A DNA stretch of 64,000 nucleotides from Nostoc sp. UHCC 0702 (GCA_017164015.1 CP071065.1:6477501-6541500); one strand, 5' to 3'. Shown: positions 8,390-17,299, counted from the first letter of the stretch. Program-made: numbers and translations. Notes: generated from the letters alone by a model not told the origin.

Positions 8390-8760
8390 GCTGTTCTGCA
8401 TGTGTTGACTGATGACTCATGACAGTTATCAGTCAAAGACTTTTACAGGTGAGAGGAATGCAGTAGATATGTGCATACAAAAGTAAAGGAAACTGCGGAT
8501 TGGGTGCCAAATCGAAAACAAACGTGCGTTTGTCTGTGCGGACTCATTATGAATTGGTATATGACGTTTCCTAAGCAACTGAGGTATCCCGATTACCTCA
8601 AAGCGATAAAGCTGTGCTTCATCTCCCTTCTCCGTGAGTTCCCAGAGGGGTTGGGGGTGAGGTTCTCAAATGTAGTTCACGCTTATTGTAAAATGCTATA
8701 AGCTCTTACCTGACTGGCATCGTGCTACCATTACCAATAAATCTTTTGGGAGGTCAAGCA
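8390..8760. other. Intergenic region with repeat fragments
   Basis: About 370 bases without a convincing gene. It contains fragments of common intergenic repeats (GTTGACTGATGACTCATGAC near 8403 and a GGGGTTGGGGGTGAGGTTC piece near 8648). GGGAGG at 8749-8754 is the ribosome binding site for the next gene. Confidence 0.4.
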
Positions 8761-9066
8761 ATGGCTATCCTTAATCCACTAAATATACCTGATGAGTTAT
8801 ACAAACAGCTGCAAGAGTTAGCTGAAGCTGAAAATAGTTCAATTGATGCTCAAGTGATTACAATATTGCAGAATGGCTTGCAGAAGATAAAAACACAGCA
8901 AACAGAAGCCGAAAAGCGGAAAAATGTCCCAAAACTTCTAGAGGAAATCCGTATTCGCCGTGAAAGCCGTCGGAGTGATGTGGAATGGCCTGATAGTACT
9001 GCATTAATCCGAGAAGACCGCGACAGATGGCTATTCCTCTCAGGTGCGTTGTGGATGCTAGTGTAG
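8761..9066 (+). CDS. VapB-type antitoxin (ribbon-helix-helix)
   Basis: Starts at ATG 8761 behind GGGAGG; an in-frame start upstream at 8722 is less likely. About 101 residues: NIPDELYKQLQELAEAENSSIDAQV is a ribbon-helix-helix-like segment expected to dimerise and bind its own promoter. The C-terminal half (EEIRIRRESRR...WPDSTALIREDRD) resembles the toxin-binding tail of antitoxins paired with PIN toxins. It overlaps the downstream PIN gene by 40 bases, so the two are translated together. Confidence 0.8.
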   Translation: MAILNPLNIPDELYKQLQELAEAENSSIDAQVITILQNGLQKIKTQQTEAEKRKNVPKLLEEIRIRRESRRSDVEWPDSTALIREDRDRWLFLSGALWMLV

Positions 9067-9488
9067 CTATTAAGCAATTTATACCCGATGATCCACTCAC
9101 GCCAAAAGTTAATCAACTGTTTGCTCATCTTGGTAATCCCCAAACAGCAATCTTTGTACCAGACCTGTTTTACATTGAGTGTCGCAACATTATCTGGAAG
9201 TATGTCCGTGCCAGACTTTATGCTGTTGCTGATGTACCAGCAGATTTAGCAACTCTCAAAAGCTTCCCGTTGCGTGTTGTCTCAACTGCTGATTTGATGG
9301 CTGATGCAGTTAGTATCGCCTTGAATTTTGGAATTTCCGCCTACGATGCCTCTTATGTTGCGCTTTCACAGCAGGTTGGTGCTATTTTACTGACTCTTGA
9401 TGCCAAACTAGTGAGAGCATTAAGCAATTCGTTTTACAATGTTCTCTCGTTTAATGACTTTGAGGTTCCACCGTTGCATTCAATATAG
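9027..9488 (+). CDS. VapC-type PIN-domain toxin
   Basis: A 153-residue PIN-domain ribonuclease. The acidic residues that bind metal are present: D10 in VVDASVAIK, E51 in FYIEC, D107 in AYDASY and D125 in LTLDAKL. VapC toxins cleave tRNA or rRNA when freed from the antitoxin. The start lies inside the antitoxin gene, a typical VapBC arrangement. All key residues are kept, so this pair looks intact, unlike the two toxin genes nearer the left edge. Confidence 0.88.
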   Translation: MAIPLRCVVDASVAIKQFIPDDPLTPKVNQLFAHLGNPQTAIFVPDLFYIECRNIIWKYVRARLYAVADVPADLATLKSFPLRVVSTADLMADAVSIALNFGISAYDASYVALSQQVGAILLTLDAKLVRALSNSFYNVLSFNDFEVPPLHSI

Positions 9489-9520
9489 CAGCGATCGCTC
9501 CCCAACTCCTGCAAACCTCA

Positions 9521-9733
9521 TCACTCTTCTACTACTTCCACCAAATCTTCAATCATCACATCCAAAGCACGGGCCATCTTCAGAATTGACGTAAAGTCTA
9601 CCATTGCCAGCCCTGGCGCTCGTGCATAAGCCCTAACTGAACTATAGGCAACCCCAGAACGGTCAGCCACATCTTTAAGCGTCCAACCCTTCTCGTCTGC
9701 AAATTCTCGAATTCTTAGCTTAATTAGCCCCAT
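9521..9733 (-). CDS. XRE-family helix-turn-helix regulator
   Basis: A 70-residue single-domain Cro/C1-type DNA-binding protein: GWTLKDVADRSGVAYSSVRAYAR is the helix-turn-helix, followed by MARALDVMIEDLVEVVEE. It faces the VapBC pair tail to tail and is divergent from the interrupted gene at 9947. It may regulate either neighbour or itself; the sequence does not say which. Confidence 0.82.
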   Translation of the reverse strand: MGLIKLRIREFADEKGWTLKDVADRSGVAYSSVRAYARAPGLAMVDFTSILKMARALDVMIEDLVEVVEE

Positions 9734-9946
9734 TAGTATATTGACAAACGATTGAATTCTATCGGTAAATATTTTTTATCATATAAAACGATCGCCTTCC
9801 GGCCTAGGAAACTGAAAAGCGATGTCTGACGACAAGCCGCTAAGAGCGTCTACGCATCACTTACAATACGTATCCCGCAAAACAGATAGCGTTCTTACCC
9901 GTATCGACTCACAGGCCGGAAATCTACCCAATTCACAGGCATTTTT

Positions 9947-10222
9947 ATGGTATCATCACTTCAGGCAAAAAGGCTTGTCATCCGCGAATCAAAAATTGTA
10001 CACAAATCGTTAACGCCTCACCGACTAGCACGATTTGTCACGGAAGAAGCAGTTTGCTTGATGTTTCAAATTGACTTTGAAGATATATATACAGTGGAAT
10101 GCTGGCGATATGTAGTTTACGTCCACGCTAAAGGTGTGAGCAAGTTTGTCAGCTACGCCAGTTTTCCGCCAATTGTGGGAGTGCAACCACCAACTGAAAG
10201 CGACTTTTTGAACCTCGCATGA
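9947..10222 (+). pseudogene. 5' half of a conserved gene split by an IS200/IS605 element
   Basis: The first 90 codons of a gene whose reading frame runs into the left end of the insertion element, ending ...ESDFLNLA. The frame resumes at the right flank of the element with (L)AEIKWRKRWRKQ. Joining ...FLNLA to EIKW... gives one continuous protein of the kind found as conserved hypothetical proteins in Nostoc. No function known to me. The truncated product may still be made but lacks its C-terminal half. Confidence 0.7.
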
Positions 10223-10229
10223 CTAGAAG

Positions 10230-11438
10230 TCACGCGATTCCTGCTTCAACGATCTCTGCCTGAAAAGATCCAGGACTTACAAGTTCTCTACAGGCGTTTA
10301 GAGCCTCCGGGATACCCACGGCGGCTATTAATCTCAATCCCTCATCCAATATGTTCAAAGCTGCATTATTGTCTCTTAGGTTGTAACTACTACATTGTGG
10401 ACAAGACCATTCGCGCAGCTTTAAATCTTTAACTAATGGGTTAACAAAACGACAACAATTACAGGTCTGAGACGAAGGATAAAACGTACCAACTTTCTGC
10501 ACAATTCTGTCATGCCATAAAGCTTTATATTCGAGCATGGTAACGAACTTAGACCAACTAGCGTCTGAAATACTCAAAGATAATTTATGATTCTTAACCA
10601 TGTTGGTGACTCGCAAATCTTCGATACAGATAATACTATTTTCTTTAATTAGGCGAGTTGAAAGTTTGTGTAGAAAGTCATCTCTCAAATTCGTAATACG
10701 TTCGTAGGTACGAGCCAGCTTGATTTTTGCTTTGACTCTATTACTACTACCTTTTACAGTGCGGGATAGTTTTTTGTGTGCTTTACGTAACTTCCTTTTT
10801 TGAGTCCGGTAATATTTGGGATTATCTACAACTTCACCATTGCTTGTAACAAGATAAGAATTAATTCCCAGGTCTAAACCAATATTTTGAGCCACTATTG
10901 AGTGTCTCTCCATCTCTGTTTCACACAGAATACTAGCAATATATTTATCTGATGAAGTACGAGTTACAGTAACATTTACAAGTTTTCCAGTAATTTCCTG
11001 AGATTTATGAAACTTCACCCATCCTAGCTTGGGAAGCTTTAAACGATTCTCAATTACCTGAATGTTGCCATTAGTCAGGTTGGTTTTGTAAGACTGCTTG
11101 CACCCATGCTTCTTTTTGAATTTAGGAAAGCATACGTTTTTTCTACCTTTAATTTTCTTGAAGTCAGCAAAAAAGTTTTTGTATGCTGTCTCTAAATTCC
11201 TAAGTGAGTTTTGTAAGGCAAACTTATCTACCTCTTGGAGCCATTCGACTTCTTTTTTGAGTAGAGTTAGTCGCTGACTACAAGCATTATAGTTTAACGT
11301 TTTTTGCTCGGTGAGGTATAACTCTTGTTTTAATGCTAGGAAGTGGTTATACACAAACCTTGCACAACCAATACTCTTATTAATTAAGACTTCTTGGTTG
11401 TGGTTAAGAATGAGTGTAACTTTAAACGCTTTCTGCAT
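10230..11438 (-). CDS. tnpB: TnpB, RNA-guided RuvC-like nuclease of the IS element
   Basis: A 402-residue OrfB/TnpB protein, ancestor-type relative of Cas12. RuvC-like catalytic residues are in place: Asp in GLDLGINSYLV, Glu in IICIEDLRV, Asp in LRDNNAALNI. A four-Cys zinc finger (CNCCRF ... CPQC) lies before the last motif. Length is normal. In this family the guide (omega) RNA spans the 3' end of tnpB and the element end, which here would lie around 10217-10350. The start overlaps the tnpA end by 17 bases. Confidence 0.93.
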   Translation of the reverse strand: MQKAFKVTLILNHNQEVLINKSIGCARFVYNHFLALKQELYLTEQKTLNYNACSQRLTLLKKEVEWLQEVDKFALQNSLRNLETAYKNFFADFKKIKGRKNVCFPKFKKKHGCKQSYKTNLTNGNIQVIENRLKLPKLGWVKFHKSQEITGKLVNVTVTRTSSDKYIASILCETEMERHSIVAQNIGLDLGINSYLVTSNGEVVDNPKYYRTQKRKLRKAHKKLSRTVKGSSNRVKAKIKLARTYERITNLRDDFLHKLSTRLIKENSIICIEDLRVTNMVKNHKLSLSISDASWSKFVTMLEYKALWHDRIVQKVGTFYPSSQTCNCCRFVNPLVKDLKLREWSCPQCSSYNLRDNNAALNILDEGLRLIAAVGIPEALNACRELVSPGSFQAEIVEAGIA

Positions 11439-11826
11439 TTTGGTTCTCTATGTATTTCTTCACTTGTGCTTCTGTATTTTCTGAAACAGTGCTTACAAAA
11501 TATGAAGGATTCCAAAGATGACCTCCCCACAACTTTTTTTTGAGTTCGGGAAATTTTAAAAATAGCTTTCTAGCTGATATTCCTTTTAGCATTTTGACTA
11601 TATTCGGAATAGTGTGCTGAGGCGTTGCAGATACTAAAACATGAACATGATCCTCTACTACCTCAAGACTCTCGACTTTAAATTTATAGATAATTGCCGT
11701 CTCAATTAGAACCTCTTTCAGGAACTCAGCTATTTCATCCTTCAGTACCTTGTGTCTATACTTAACACACCATACAATATGATATTCAATTGCGTAAACG
11801 TAGCCTCTGCCGTGTTTTACTTCCAT
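11422..11826 (-). CDS. tnpA: TnpA, Y1 transposase of IS200/IS605
   Basis: A 134-residue HUH endonuclease. The HUH motif is DHVHVLV, the N-terminal strand is YHIVWCVKYRHKVL, and a catalytic Tyr lies in AQVKKYIENQ near the C-terminus. It nicks and joins single-stranded DNA at the element hairpins. Length and motifs are complete. Confidence 0.94.
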   Translation of the reverse strand: MEVKHGRGYVYAIEYHIVWCVKYRHKVLKDEIAEFLKEVLIETAIIYKFKVESLEVVEDHVHVLVSATPQHTIPNIVKMLKGISARKLFLKFPELKKKLWGGHLWNPSYFVSTVSENTEAQVKKYIENQNAESV

Positions 11827-11911
11827 AATTTATCTTACCATGTGCATGACCATAAGAAGAAAAAAAATATGGAAATATGGAGCGCCTAACTCATGACTTC
11901 TAGTCACGAGT

Positions 11912-12322
11912 GTGCGGCTTGCAGAAATCAAATGGCGTAAGCGCTGGCGAAAGCAACACGAAGGTGATTACAGAAAACAAGCACCCAAATGGTGGGCAGA
12001 ATTTTTTATTCAGGAATTTGGGCTAGCTAATTCCGAGTCTGTATTGTATGGTTGGGGCAAATTAATCGAGTTAATTAATTTTGCTTTTCATGAAGATAGT
12101 TTACAAAAACTCCGCCAGAGCTATAGCAGGGGACTGGGGACTGGGGACTGGGGACACAACGACCACGCGGTAGTTGAGCGCAGTCGAAACTCAGTACATC
12201 GCTGGGTAAAAAGTCTTTGTCTTGAAAAGTTCAGATCGGCGTCAGCCGCCGCTGGGACGCCAGTTGCTTTGGGACGCAAGCGCGATTGTTCGCACTGGCT
12301 CGACTTTTCGCTTTGTGTCTAG
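11912..12322 (+). pseudogene. 3' half of the gene split by the IS element
   Basis: The frame ...AEIKWRKRWRKQHEGDYRKQ...KWWAEFF continues the protein begun at 9947. Conserved-looking sequence ends near LQKLRQSY (about 12125). Beyond this the frame runs through GGGGACTGGGGACTG-type repeat DNA and a CGCTGGG-type repeat, so the original C-terminus is probably shorter than the open frame or has been altered by repeat insertion. Confidence 0.65.
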
Positions 12323-12410
12323 GTTTTATCATCTGTTGATGTCCTAACCACCAAGGCTTGTGCTATATCAACAAGAAAAATCGTTTTGCTTGTGATTTTA
12401 CTTGGTGTCT

Positions 12411-12451
12411 TTGTGTCTTTGTGGTTTTGTTTTTTCACCACTAAGACACAA
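12411..12451. terminator. Hairpin between the split gene and the S1 gene
   Basis: TTGTGTCTTTGTGGT pairs with ACCACTAAGACACAA around a T-rich loop. The converging genes on both sides make a shared terminator plausible. The words are also a common dispersed cyanobacterial repeat, so the role is uncertain. Confidence 0.45.
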
Positions 12452-12473
12452 AAACACAAAGAAAATTTAAGAG

Positions 12474-13376
12474 CTATTCAGCGGCTTTATTGCTGGCTCG
12501 ATTAGCACGCGCCTCAGCAGAAGTCATGACCTCTTCGAGATTCTCTAGGACTTCGCCAGGGAAGTTTTCCAAAACTCTGGTAGAAATAGCCACTCGACCT
12601 TTACCTTCATCCAAGTCGATAATTACAGCTTTAATAATTTGACCGACTTGAAAGACTTTTTCTAGAGAATCAATGAATTTTTGGCTGACTTGCTTGATGT
12701 GCAGCAAGGCGCTGATACCATCTAGATCGACAAACACGCCAAAAGGTTTAATGCCTGTAATTTTACCTTCCACCAACTGACCTATTTCTAACAAGTTGAA
12801 GTTACTAGAACGAGTCGCTAACCGTTGGGAAAGAATGAGTTTGTTGGTGTTGCGGTTAATTTCCAGAAAGCCAACAGTGAGAGTCTGACCTTTGAGTGCT
12901 TCTAAGTTATCACGCTCCGCCAAGTGCGATCGCGGAATAAATCCCCGCAAAGAATTCAAATCGACGGTGACACCACCTTTATTCACACCCATAACTCGTA
13001 CTTGCACTGTCTGGGAATTTTCCTGCATTTGCGCCAGTCGTTCCCAAATGTGTTGAATTTCTAATTGCTTGCGTGAAAGAGTTACTTGACCCTCGGCATC
13101 CTGGTCGCGGATAATCAAAAACTCTAGTTCCTCTTGCAATGGCAACACTTCCGATAAATCGGTGACTGTTCTCAAAGAAGCCTCATCGCGGGGGAGAAAA
13201 GCTGACGACTTGCCACCAATATCAACATAGGCGCCATCATGGTCAAGTTGGAACACTTTACCATGTACAACCTGTCCTTTTTGAAACTGGTAGTCGTGTT
13301 TTTCTAGTGCTTTGGCAAAATCGTCCATTGTAAAAGACGAATTGGCTGTTTGAGAAAGTTTCGATTCGGAGTTCAT
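12474..13376 (-). CDS. rps1B: Ribosomal S1-like RNA-binding protein (second cyanobacterial S1, Rps1B type)
   Basis: A 300-residue protein with three S1 RNA-binding domains: about residues 35-105 (GQVVHGKVFQLDHDGAYVDI), 120-185 (VRVMGVNKGGVTVDL...GFIPRSHL) and 200-270 (GQLVEGKITGIKPFGVFVDL). This matches the short S1 homologue that cyanobacteria have beside the main S1; it binds mRNA and acts with the ribosome. The gene stands alone on this strand. Upstream lies a 100-base tandem CTGACCA repeat. Confidence 0.88.
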   Translation of the reverse strand: MNSESKLSQTANSSFTMDDFAKALEKHDYQFQKGQVVHGKVFQLDHDGAYVDIGGKSSAFLPRDEASLRTVTDLSEVLPLQEELEFLIIRDQDAEGQVTLSRKQLEIQHIWERLAQMQENSQTVQVRVMGVNKGGVTVDLNSLRGFIPRSHLAERDNLEALKGQTLTVGFLEINRNTNKLILSQRLATRSSNFNLLEIGQLVEGKITGIKPFGVFVDLDGISALLHIKQVSQKFIDSLEKVFQVGQIIKAVIIDLDEGKGRVAISTRVLENFPGEVLENLEEVMTSAEARANRASNKAAE

Positions 13377-13399
13377 GACTATTAAAGATAAATTGTGAT

Positions 13400-13499
13400 T
13401 TGTCAGTTGTTAGTTGTCATTTGTTAGTTGCTACTGACCACTGACCACTGACAACTGACCACTGACCACTGACCACTGACCACTGACAACTGACTGTTG
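13400..13499. repeat. Short tandem repeats of GTTAGTTGTCA and ACTGACC type
   Basis: Repeated heptamer-like units (GTTAGTT, then TGACCAC many times). These low-complexity arrays are common between Nostoc genes. They separate the dienelactone hydrolase gene end from the S1 gene promoter. Confidence 0.8.
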
Positions 13500-13508
13500 C
13501 ACAGATTT

Positions 13509-14246
13509 TTAGATCAGTTGACCAAAGAGTTGCTTTACCTGCTCCCAAGCATCGGCTGCCGCTTTAGGATTATAGCTGCCGCGATGGTCACAGAAAAATC
13601 CGTGGTCAGCTCCATCGTAGCGAAACACACGATGAGGAATGTTGTATTTTTCTAACTCTGCTTCAATTTCGTCTACTTGTTCAATAGGAATACTGCCGTC
13701 TTCTGTACCAAAAAATGCATACAGTGTACCTTTGACTTCTGGGGTACGAGTAACGGTAGGGCCGCCTCCTCCGAAGGTACGGGTGGTAATTCCAGCACCG
13801 TAGAAGGAAGCAGTAGCTTTGATATCTGGTAAAGTAGCGGCAAGATATGCTACATGACCACCAAAACAAAAGCCAATACAGCCAAAGCCATCTTTTTTCA
13901 CCTGGGGGAGGCTTTTGAGGTAGTCAATTGCTGATTGAATATCGGTCAATAATTGTGATGCTTGTGTTTGCATCGCATAGCCTCTGCCTGTTTCTATATC
14001 TTCTGGGGTATAGCCAGTTTCAAAACCAGGGGCTTGACGCTGGAAAAGTGCAGGTGCGATCGCTACATACCCAAGTTTGGCAATCCGTTCTGTAACTTCC
14101 CGAATGTGAATGTTAACACCAAAAATTTCCTGCAAAACTACGATTCCTGGGTATGTTCCAGGTGATTTTGGCTGTGCTAGGTAAGCATCTACTTGGACAC
14201 CATCTTGGGAAAGTTGAACCGTTGTGGTATCTATTGCCCATGTCAT
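13509..14246 (-). CDS. Dienelactone hydrolase family protein
   Basis: A 245-residue alpha/beta hydrolase. The dienelactone hydrolase signature is present: nucleophile Cys in GCIGFCFGGH, with the Asp/His pair in FFGTEDGSIP and YDGADHGFF. The N-terminal part VVLQEIFGVN also fits the family, whose classic member opens chlorocatechol-derived lactones. The natural substrate here is unknown. It is divergent from the GntR regulator at 14457, which could control it, but there is no direct evidence. Confidence 0.88.
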   Translation of the reverse strand: MTWAIDTTTVQLSQDGVQVDAYLAQPKSPGTYPGIVVLQEIFGVNIHIREVTERIAKLGYVAIAPALFQRQAPGFETGYTPEDIETGRGYAMQTQASQLLTDIQSAIDYLKSLPQVKKDGFGCIGFCFGGHVAYLAATLPDIKATASFYGAGITTRTFGGGGPTVTRTPEVKGTLYAFFGTEDGSIPIEQVDEIEAELEKYNIPHRVFRYDGADHGFFCDHRGSYNPKAAADAWEQVKQLFGQLI

Positions 14247-14456
14247 AATAATTTTTACCCGTGCTGTGTGATTTACTATGTAATTATTTGATATAACTAT
14301 GCCAGTATGTCTAAATAATTTCCAATCAAATTTTCAATCACCCAAGTGAGTGTATTAGCAATTTCCCTGAGCAAAATTTCATGTGTAAATAAAATATTAA
14401 ACATTTAGCAAATGCAGTTGGTTACTTACCGCTACTAGTATTTAGGAGGGTTGGTG

Positions 14457-15440
14457 ATGATTCAATTCCGTATTCAGCCAGACAGCGAGATTCCCGCATC
14501 AGCCCAGCTGTTTAATCAAATCCGGTTTGCGATCGCTTCTCGGCAATATCCACCAGGCTATAAATTGCCAAGCACACGGGCATTGGCAATGCAAACTGGA
14601 TTACACCGTAATACCATTAGCAAAGTTTACCGCCTGTTAGAAGATGATGGATTTGTGGAAAGTCTAGCTGGTTCGGGAATTTATGTCCGCGCCCAAGGCC
14701 ATGAGGGTGGTAGCAAGCTGCAATCACCAATCCTCAAACAATATCCTGATGCCTATAAAGTTGTCCAGCAAGCACTTGATGAACTACTCGCTCAAGGATG
14801 TTCGCTCAATCAAGCCAGGGAGCTATTTTTAGGGGAAATTGACTGGCGCTTGCGTTGTAGCGCCCAAGTTCTAGTGCCAGTTCCATCTGAGGACATGGGT
14901 GCTGGAGAATTGATGGTATATGAATTAGAACAGGCTTTGAAAATCCCCGTACAATTGGTAGCAATGGAAGAATTAGCGGCTGTGCTAGATAAAACTAGCT
15001 CTGCTACGGTGGTGACAAGTCGCTATTTCATTAATGATGTGGAAGCGATCGCAGCCCCGAAAGCTGTACGTGTAATTCCTTTGGATATCTATGACTACAG
15101 TAAAGAACTCAATTTGTTAAAAACTCTACCGAAAGAAAATTGTGTAGGCATAGTTAGCTTGAGTTCTGGGATAGCCCGTGGCGCCGAAGTTATCCTCCAC
15201 GGTTTACGTGGGGATGAACTGCTGGTAATGACTTCCCAACCAAAAGATGCTTATAGACTGCAAGCGATCGTCAAACGGGCTGAGGTAATTATCAGCGATC
15301 AAGCGAGTTTTCCGGCCGTGCAAGCAGCAGTCCAAGCATCTATGGAAGATATTATCCGTCCACCCAAGCTGATTAAAGTTGACAATTACATCGGCGCTAA
15401 TTCGATTAACTTGTTAAAACGAGAATTGGGTTTGGGTTAA
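14457..15440 (+). CDS. GntR-family transcriptional regulator
   Basis: About 327 residues. N-terminal winged helix: SAQLFNQIRFAIASRQYPPGYKLPSTRALA with the recognition segment GLHRNTISKVYRLLEDDGFV. The C-terminal two-thirds do not match an aminotransferase or the usual FadR/HutC effector domains that I can recognise, and probably sense a ligand. The start is set at ATG 14457 because TAGGAGGG lies seven bases upstream; TTG 14451 and GTG 14454 are alternatives. A nitroreductase gene follows by 78 bases in the same direction. Confidence 0.85.
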   Translation: MIQFRIQPDSEIPASAQLFNQIRFAIASRQYPPGYKLPSTRALAMQTGLHRNTISKVYRLLEDDGFVESLAGSGIYVRAQGHEGGSKLQSPILKQYPDAYKVVQQALDELLAQGCSLNQARELFLGEIDWRLRCSAQVLVPVPSEDMGAGELMVYELEQALKIPVQLVAMEELAAVLDKTSSATVVTSRYFINDVEAIAAPKAVRVIPLDIYDYSKELNLLKTLPKENCVGIVSLSSGIARGAEVILHGLRGDELLVMTSQPKDAYRLQAIVKRAEVIISDQASFPAVQAAVQASMEDIIRPPKLIKVDNYIGANSINLLKRELGLG

Positions 15441-15518
15441 CCCAAAGGTAGAAGGAAGAAATACACACATCAGAGGAGAATGGCATAGAAAGACAAACTT
15501 AATAAAATTTATAAAATT

Positions 15519-16190
15519 ATGGTTGTAGAAATGCACCCTTATATTGGTCTGGTGGAAGCAATCAAGCAACGTCGTGCTGCGAGATCTTTCAGTAGCGATC
15601 GCATTCCCGAAGCGATTTTGCAAGAAATACTTGAACTAGCAATCCAAGCACCATCTGGCTTTAACCTCCAGCCTTGGCGATTTATTGTCGTGAGGGAGCA
15701 AGAAAATAAGGACAAACTCCAAGCTTGTGCTTTTAACCAACGCCAAGTAGGCGAAGCGCCAGTTGTCCTGATTTGTTGTAGCGATCGTCGGGCAACGCAT
15801 ATGGAAAATATTCTATCTGTCATCCATCTAGGGGAAGATGTAGGAATTATGACTGATAGTTACGCCAATTATCTGCGTTCCAGCATTCCCGAATTCTTTG
15901 CCAATCATTCTAGTTTTGAAACAATAGAAGCTTGGACAAACCGCCACACCATGTTAGCGGTAGGATACATGATGATTGTGGCCAAAAGCTTTGGTATTGA
16001 TAGCTGCCCAATGGAAGGATTTGATAGCACTCAAGTTAAGGAAGCCTTCCAAATTCCAGAGGAAGTGGATATTTGCTGTCTACTAGCACTAGGCTATGCG
16101 AAGGAACCATTTAAAGAGTATGGCGGACGCTTTCCCCTCGAACAGGTTTGCTTTAATGAAACCTACAGCGAACCATTTAAATTCAGTTGA
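15519..16190 (+). CDS. Nitroreductase family flavoprotein
   Basis: A 223-residue FMN-dependent NAD(P)H oxidoreductase. Family signatures: RRAARSFSSDRIPE, AIQAPSGFNLQPWRFIVV (FMN binding), and the C-terminal CCLLALGYAKE. The substrate cannot be told from sequence. The start could also be the second ATG at 15531. It is probably transcribed from the same side as the GntR gene just upstream. Confidence 0.88.
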   Translation: MVVEMHPYIGLVEAIKQRRAARSFSSDRIPEAILQEILELAIQAPSGFNLQPWRFIVVREQENKDKLQACAFNQRQVGEAPVVLICCSDRRATHMENILSVIHLGEDVGIMTDSYANYLRSSIPEFFANHSSFETIEAWTNRHTMLAVGYMMIVAKSFGIDSCPMEGFDSTQVKEAFQIPEEVDICCLLALGYAKEPFKEYGGRFPLEQVCFNETYSEPFKFS

Positions 16191-16233
16191 CTGATGACTG
16201 ATGACTGTTGACTGTTGAGCGTGAACACTAACA

Positions 16234-16339
16234 TAACGTGAGTTCAACGAGTTTAAAAGACCCCGCTTCTATTCCTCTCCGGCACGGTGGATGAGCCTTT
16301 TAAACCTTAATTTTTTCGTTCAAAATCGAACTCACGTTA
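16234..16339. repeat. Inverted-repeat element, MITE-like
   Basis: The outer arms TAACGTGAGTTC and GAACTCACGTTA are reverse complements, and inner arms GTTTAAAAG (16251) and CTTTTAAAC (16297) pair as well, with AACGA/TCGTT between. The whole 106-base unit can fold into one long hairpin and has no coding capacity. It looks like a miniature element or a long hairpin downstream of the nitroreductase gene. Confidence 0.6.
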
Positions 16340-16341
16340 AA

Positions 16342-16665
16342 TTATGAACCCTCAGCTAAAGATACTTTATAGTAATTCAAATTTTTCCTAGTTGTTCGGA
16401 TTTGAGACTTAATATTATTTAGCTGTATTAATCCCATTGAACTAATTATCCAAGGATAATGAGATATTATATTTTCAATTCTTTTCACCATAACATCTAG
16501 CTCATCACACTTTTTTCGTTCTTCTTCAATAGACTCAAAACTCCGTCAAAAGAAATTACCTTGATGAACTGTAAATCAAGTTCACTATATTTTTTTATTG
16601 ATAATTATATTTATTTTTTAAATCTTCATACAACTGTTCTGCTGCTTTAGTGATTTCACAACAAC
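16342..16665 (-). pseudogene. Decayed, frameshifted gene remnant of unknown function
   Basis: Three consecutive coding-like segments in different minus-strand frames. The first ends ...CCEITKAAEQLYEDLKNKYNYQ; then comes YSELDLQFIKVISFDG; the last is SFESIEEERKKCDELD...IIRTT-like helical sequence ending KVSLAEGS at the stop 16342-16344. Shifting frames twice gives one continuous helical, charged protein, so this is best read as a degenerate gene. It lies directly downstream of the VapC gene at 16671. Family not recognised. Confidence 0.5.
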
Positions 16666-16670
16666 TAGCA

Positions 16671-17060
16671 CTACTTGAGCGTTTGCACATCAGAATAGTT
16701 AAGAATCTTCACATCCACAGTTAACAAAGGACAATTATAAAATCTCGCCGTAGCCACAATAAGTTGGTCAAACGGGTCGCTGTGGAAGCCACTTAATTGA
16801 GTTGAATCAATTACTATCGGTACAGACAAATTTAATAGTTGTACTCCAGGATAAGCTAAAGCAACTTCTAGCCATTTATCAATAGCCAAAGGTAAAATTA
16901 ATCTCTTTTTCTCTACCAATTTGGCTACTTCCCAGCAAGAAAGAATGCTCACTCCTAAACCGTCAGACTCATAATCTTGTAACCATTGTCGCTGTTGTTG
17001 GGTCAGTCGTAAATCGTTTTGTACCCACCAAACCCAAATATGAGTGTCAAGTATAATCAT
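16671..17060 (-). CDS. VapC-type PIN-domain toxin (second pair)
   Basis: A 129-residue PIN-domain ribonuclease of the subgroup with ILDTHIWVWW at the start. Likely metal-binding acids: D5, E44 in SCWEVAKL, D98 in DPFDQLIVATA, D116 in LLTVDVKI. Complete by length and motifs. The start overlaps the antitoxin gene end by four bases, typical of a VapBC operon. Confidence 0.88.
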   Translation of the reverse strand: MIILDTHIWVWWVQNDLRLTQQQRQWLQDYESDGLGVSILSCWEVAKLVEKKRLILPLAIDKWLEVALAYPGVQLLNLSVPIVIDSTQLSGFHSDPFDQLIVATARFYNCPLLTVDVKILNYSDVQTLK

Positions 17061-17299
17061 TGCAAAACTTCCCAGTCCTCTAAAGCGACGGGTTCTGTGG
17101 GGTCGTCATAACGGTATGGCTGTGTGTTGTGCAAAGGATAAAGATTTGTACCTGATTGGGGTAAATGTTGGGCTTGTTGCTGTGGAGTTTTAGTTTCCAG
17201 AATAATCACTTCCACAGCATCCCCAGCATGAAAGGGTAAACCCTGTAGCGTCAGAGTTCCATCTTCAGTTAAAACGACTTCTATCTTGTGAGCATTCAT
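17057..17299 (-). CDS. Antitoxin of the second PIN pair
   Basis: An 80-residue protein upstream of and overlapping the PIN toxin gene. The N-terminal KIEVVLTEDGTLTLQGLPFHAGDAVEVIIL resembles an AbrB/SpoVT-like DNA-binding strand set. The C-terminal part (DDPTEPVALEDWEVL) looks like the toxin-blocking tail. The assignment rests mainly on gene order and size. Confidence 0.78.
   Translation of the reverse strand: MNAHKIEVVLTEDGTLTLQGLPFHAGDAVEVIILETKTPQQQAQHLPQSGTNLYPLHNTQPYRYDDPTEPVALEDWEVLQ

Larger units (their letters stand above)
10217..11920 (-). mobile_element. IS200/IS605-family insertion sequence
   Basis: Contains collinear, overlapping tnpA and tnpB genes on the minus strand. Short hairpins lie near both edges, TGACT-AGA-AGTCA at 10220-10232 and TGACT-TCT-AGTCA at 11895-11907, as expected for the subterminal hairpins that the Y1 transposase recognises. 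No terminal inverted repeat or target duplication is expected for this family. Exact ends are set only by where the split host gene stops and resumes, so they are good to a few bases. Both proteins look intact, so the element may be active. Confidence 0.85.

Noticed and set aside
8471..8701. 76-codon open frame before vapB
   Set aside because: Runs through intergenic repeat sequence (GGGGTTGGGGGTGAGG) and lacks a clear start signal.
9822..10013. 63-codon open frame overlapping the split gene
   Set aside because: Begins in a GATGTCTGACGACAAGCC-type dispersed repeat and overlaps the better supported frame at 9947.
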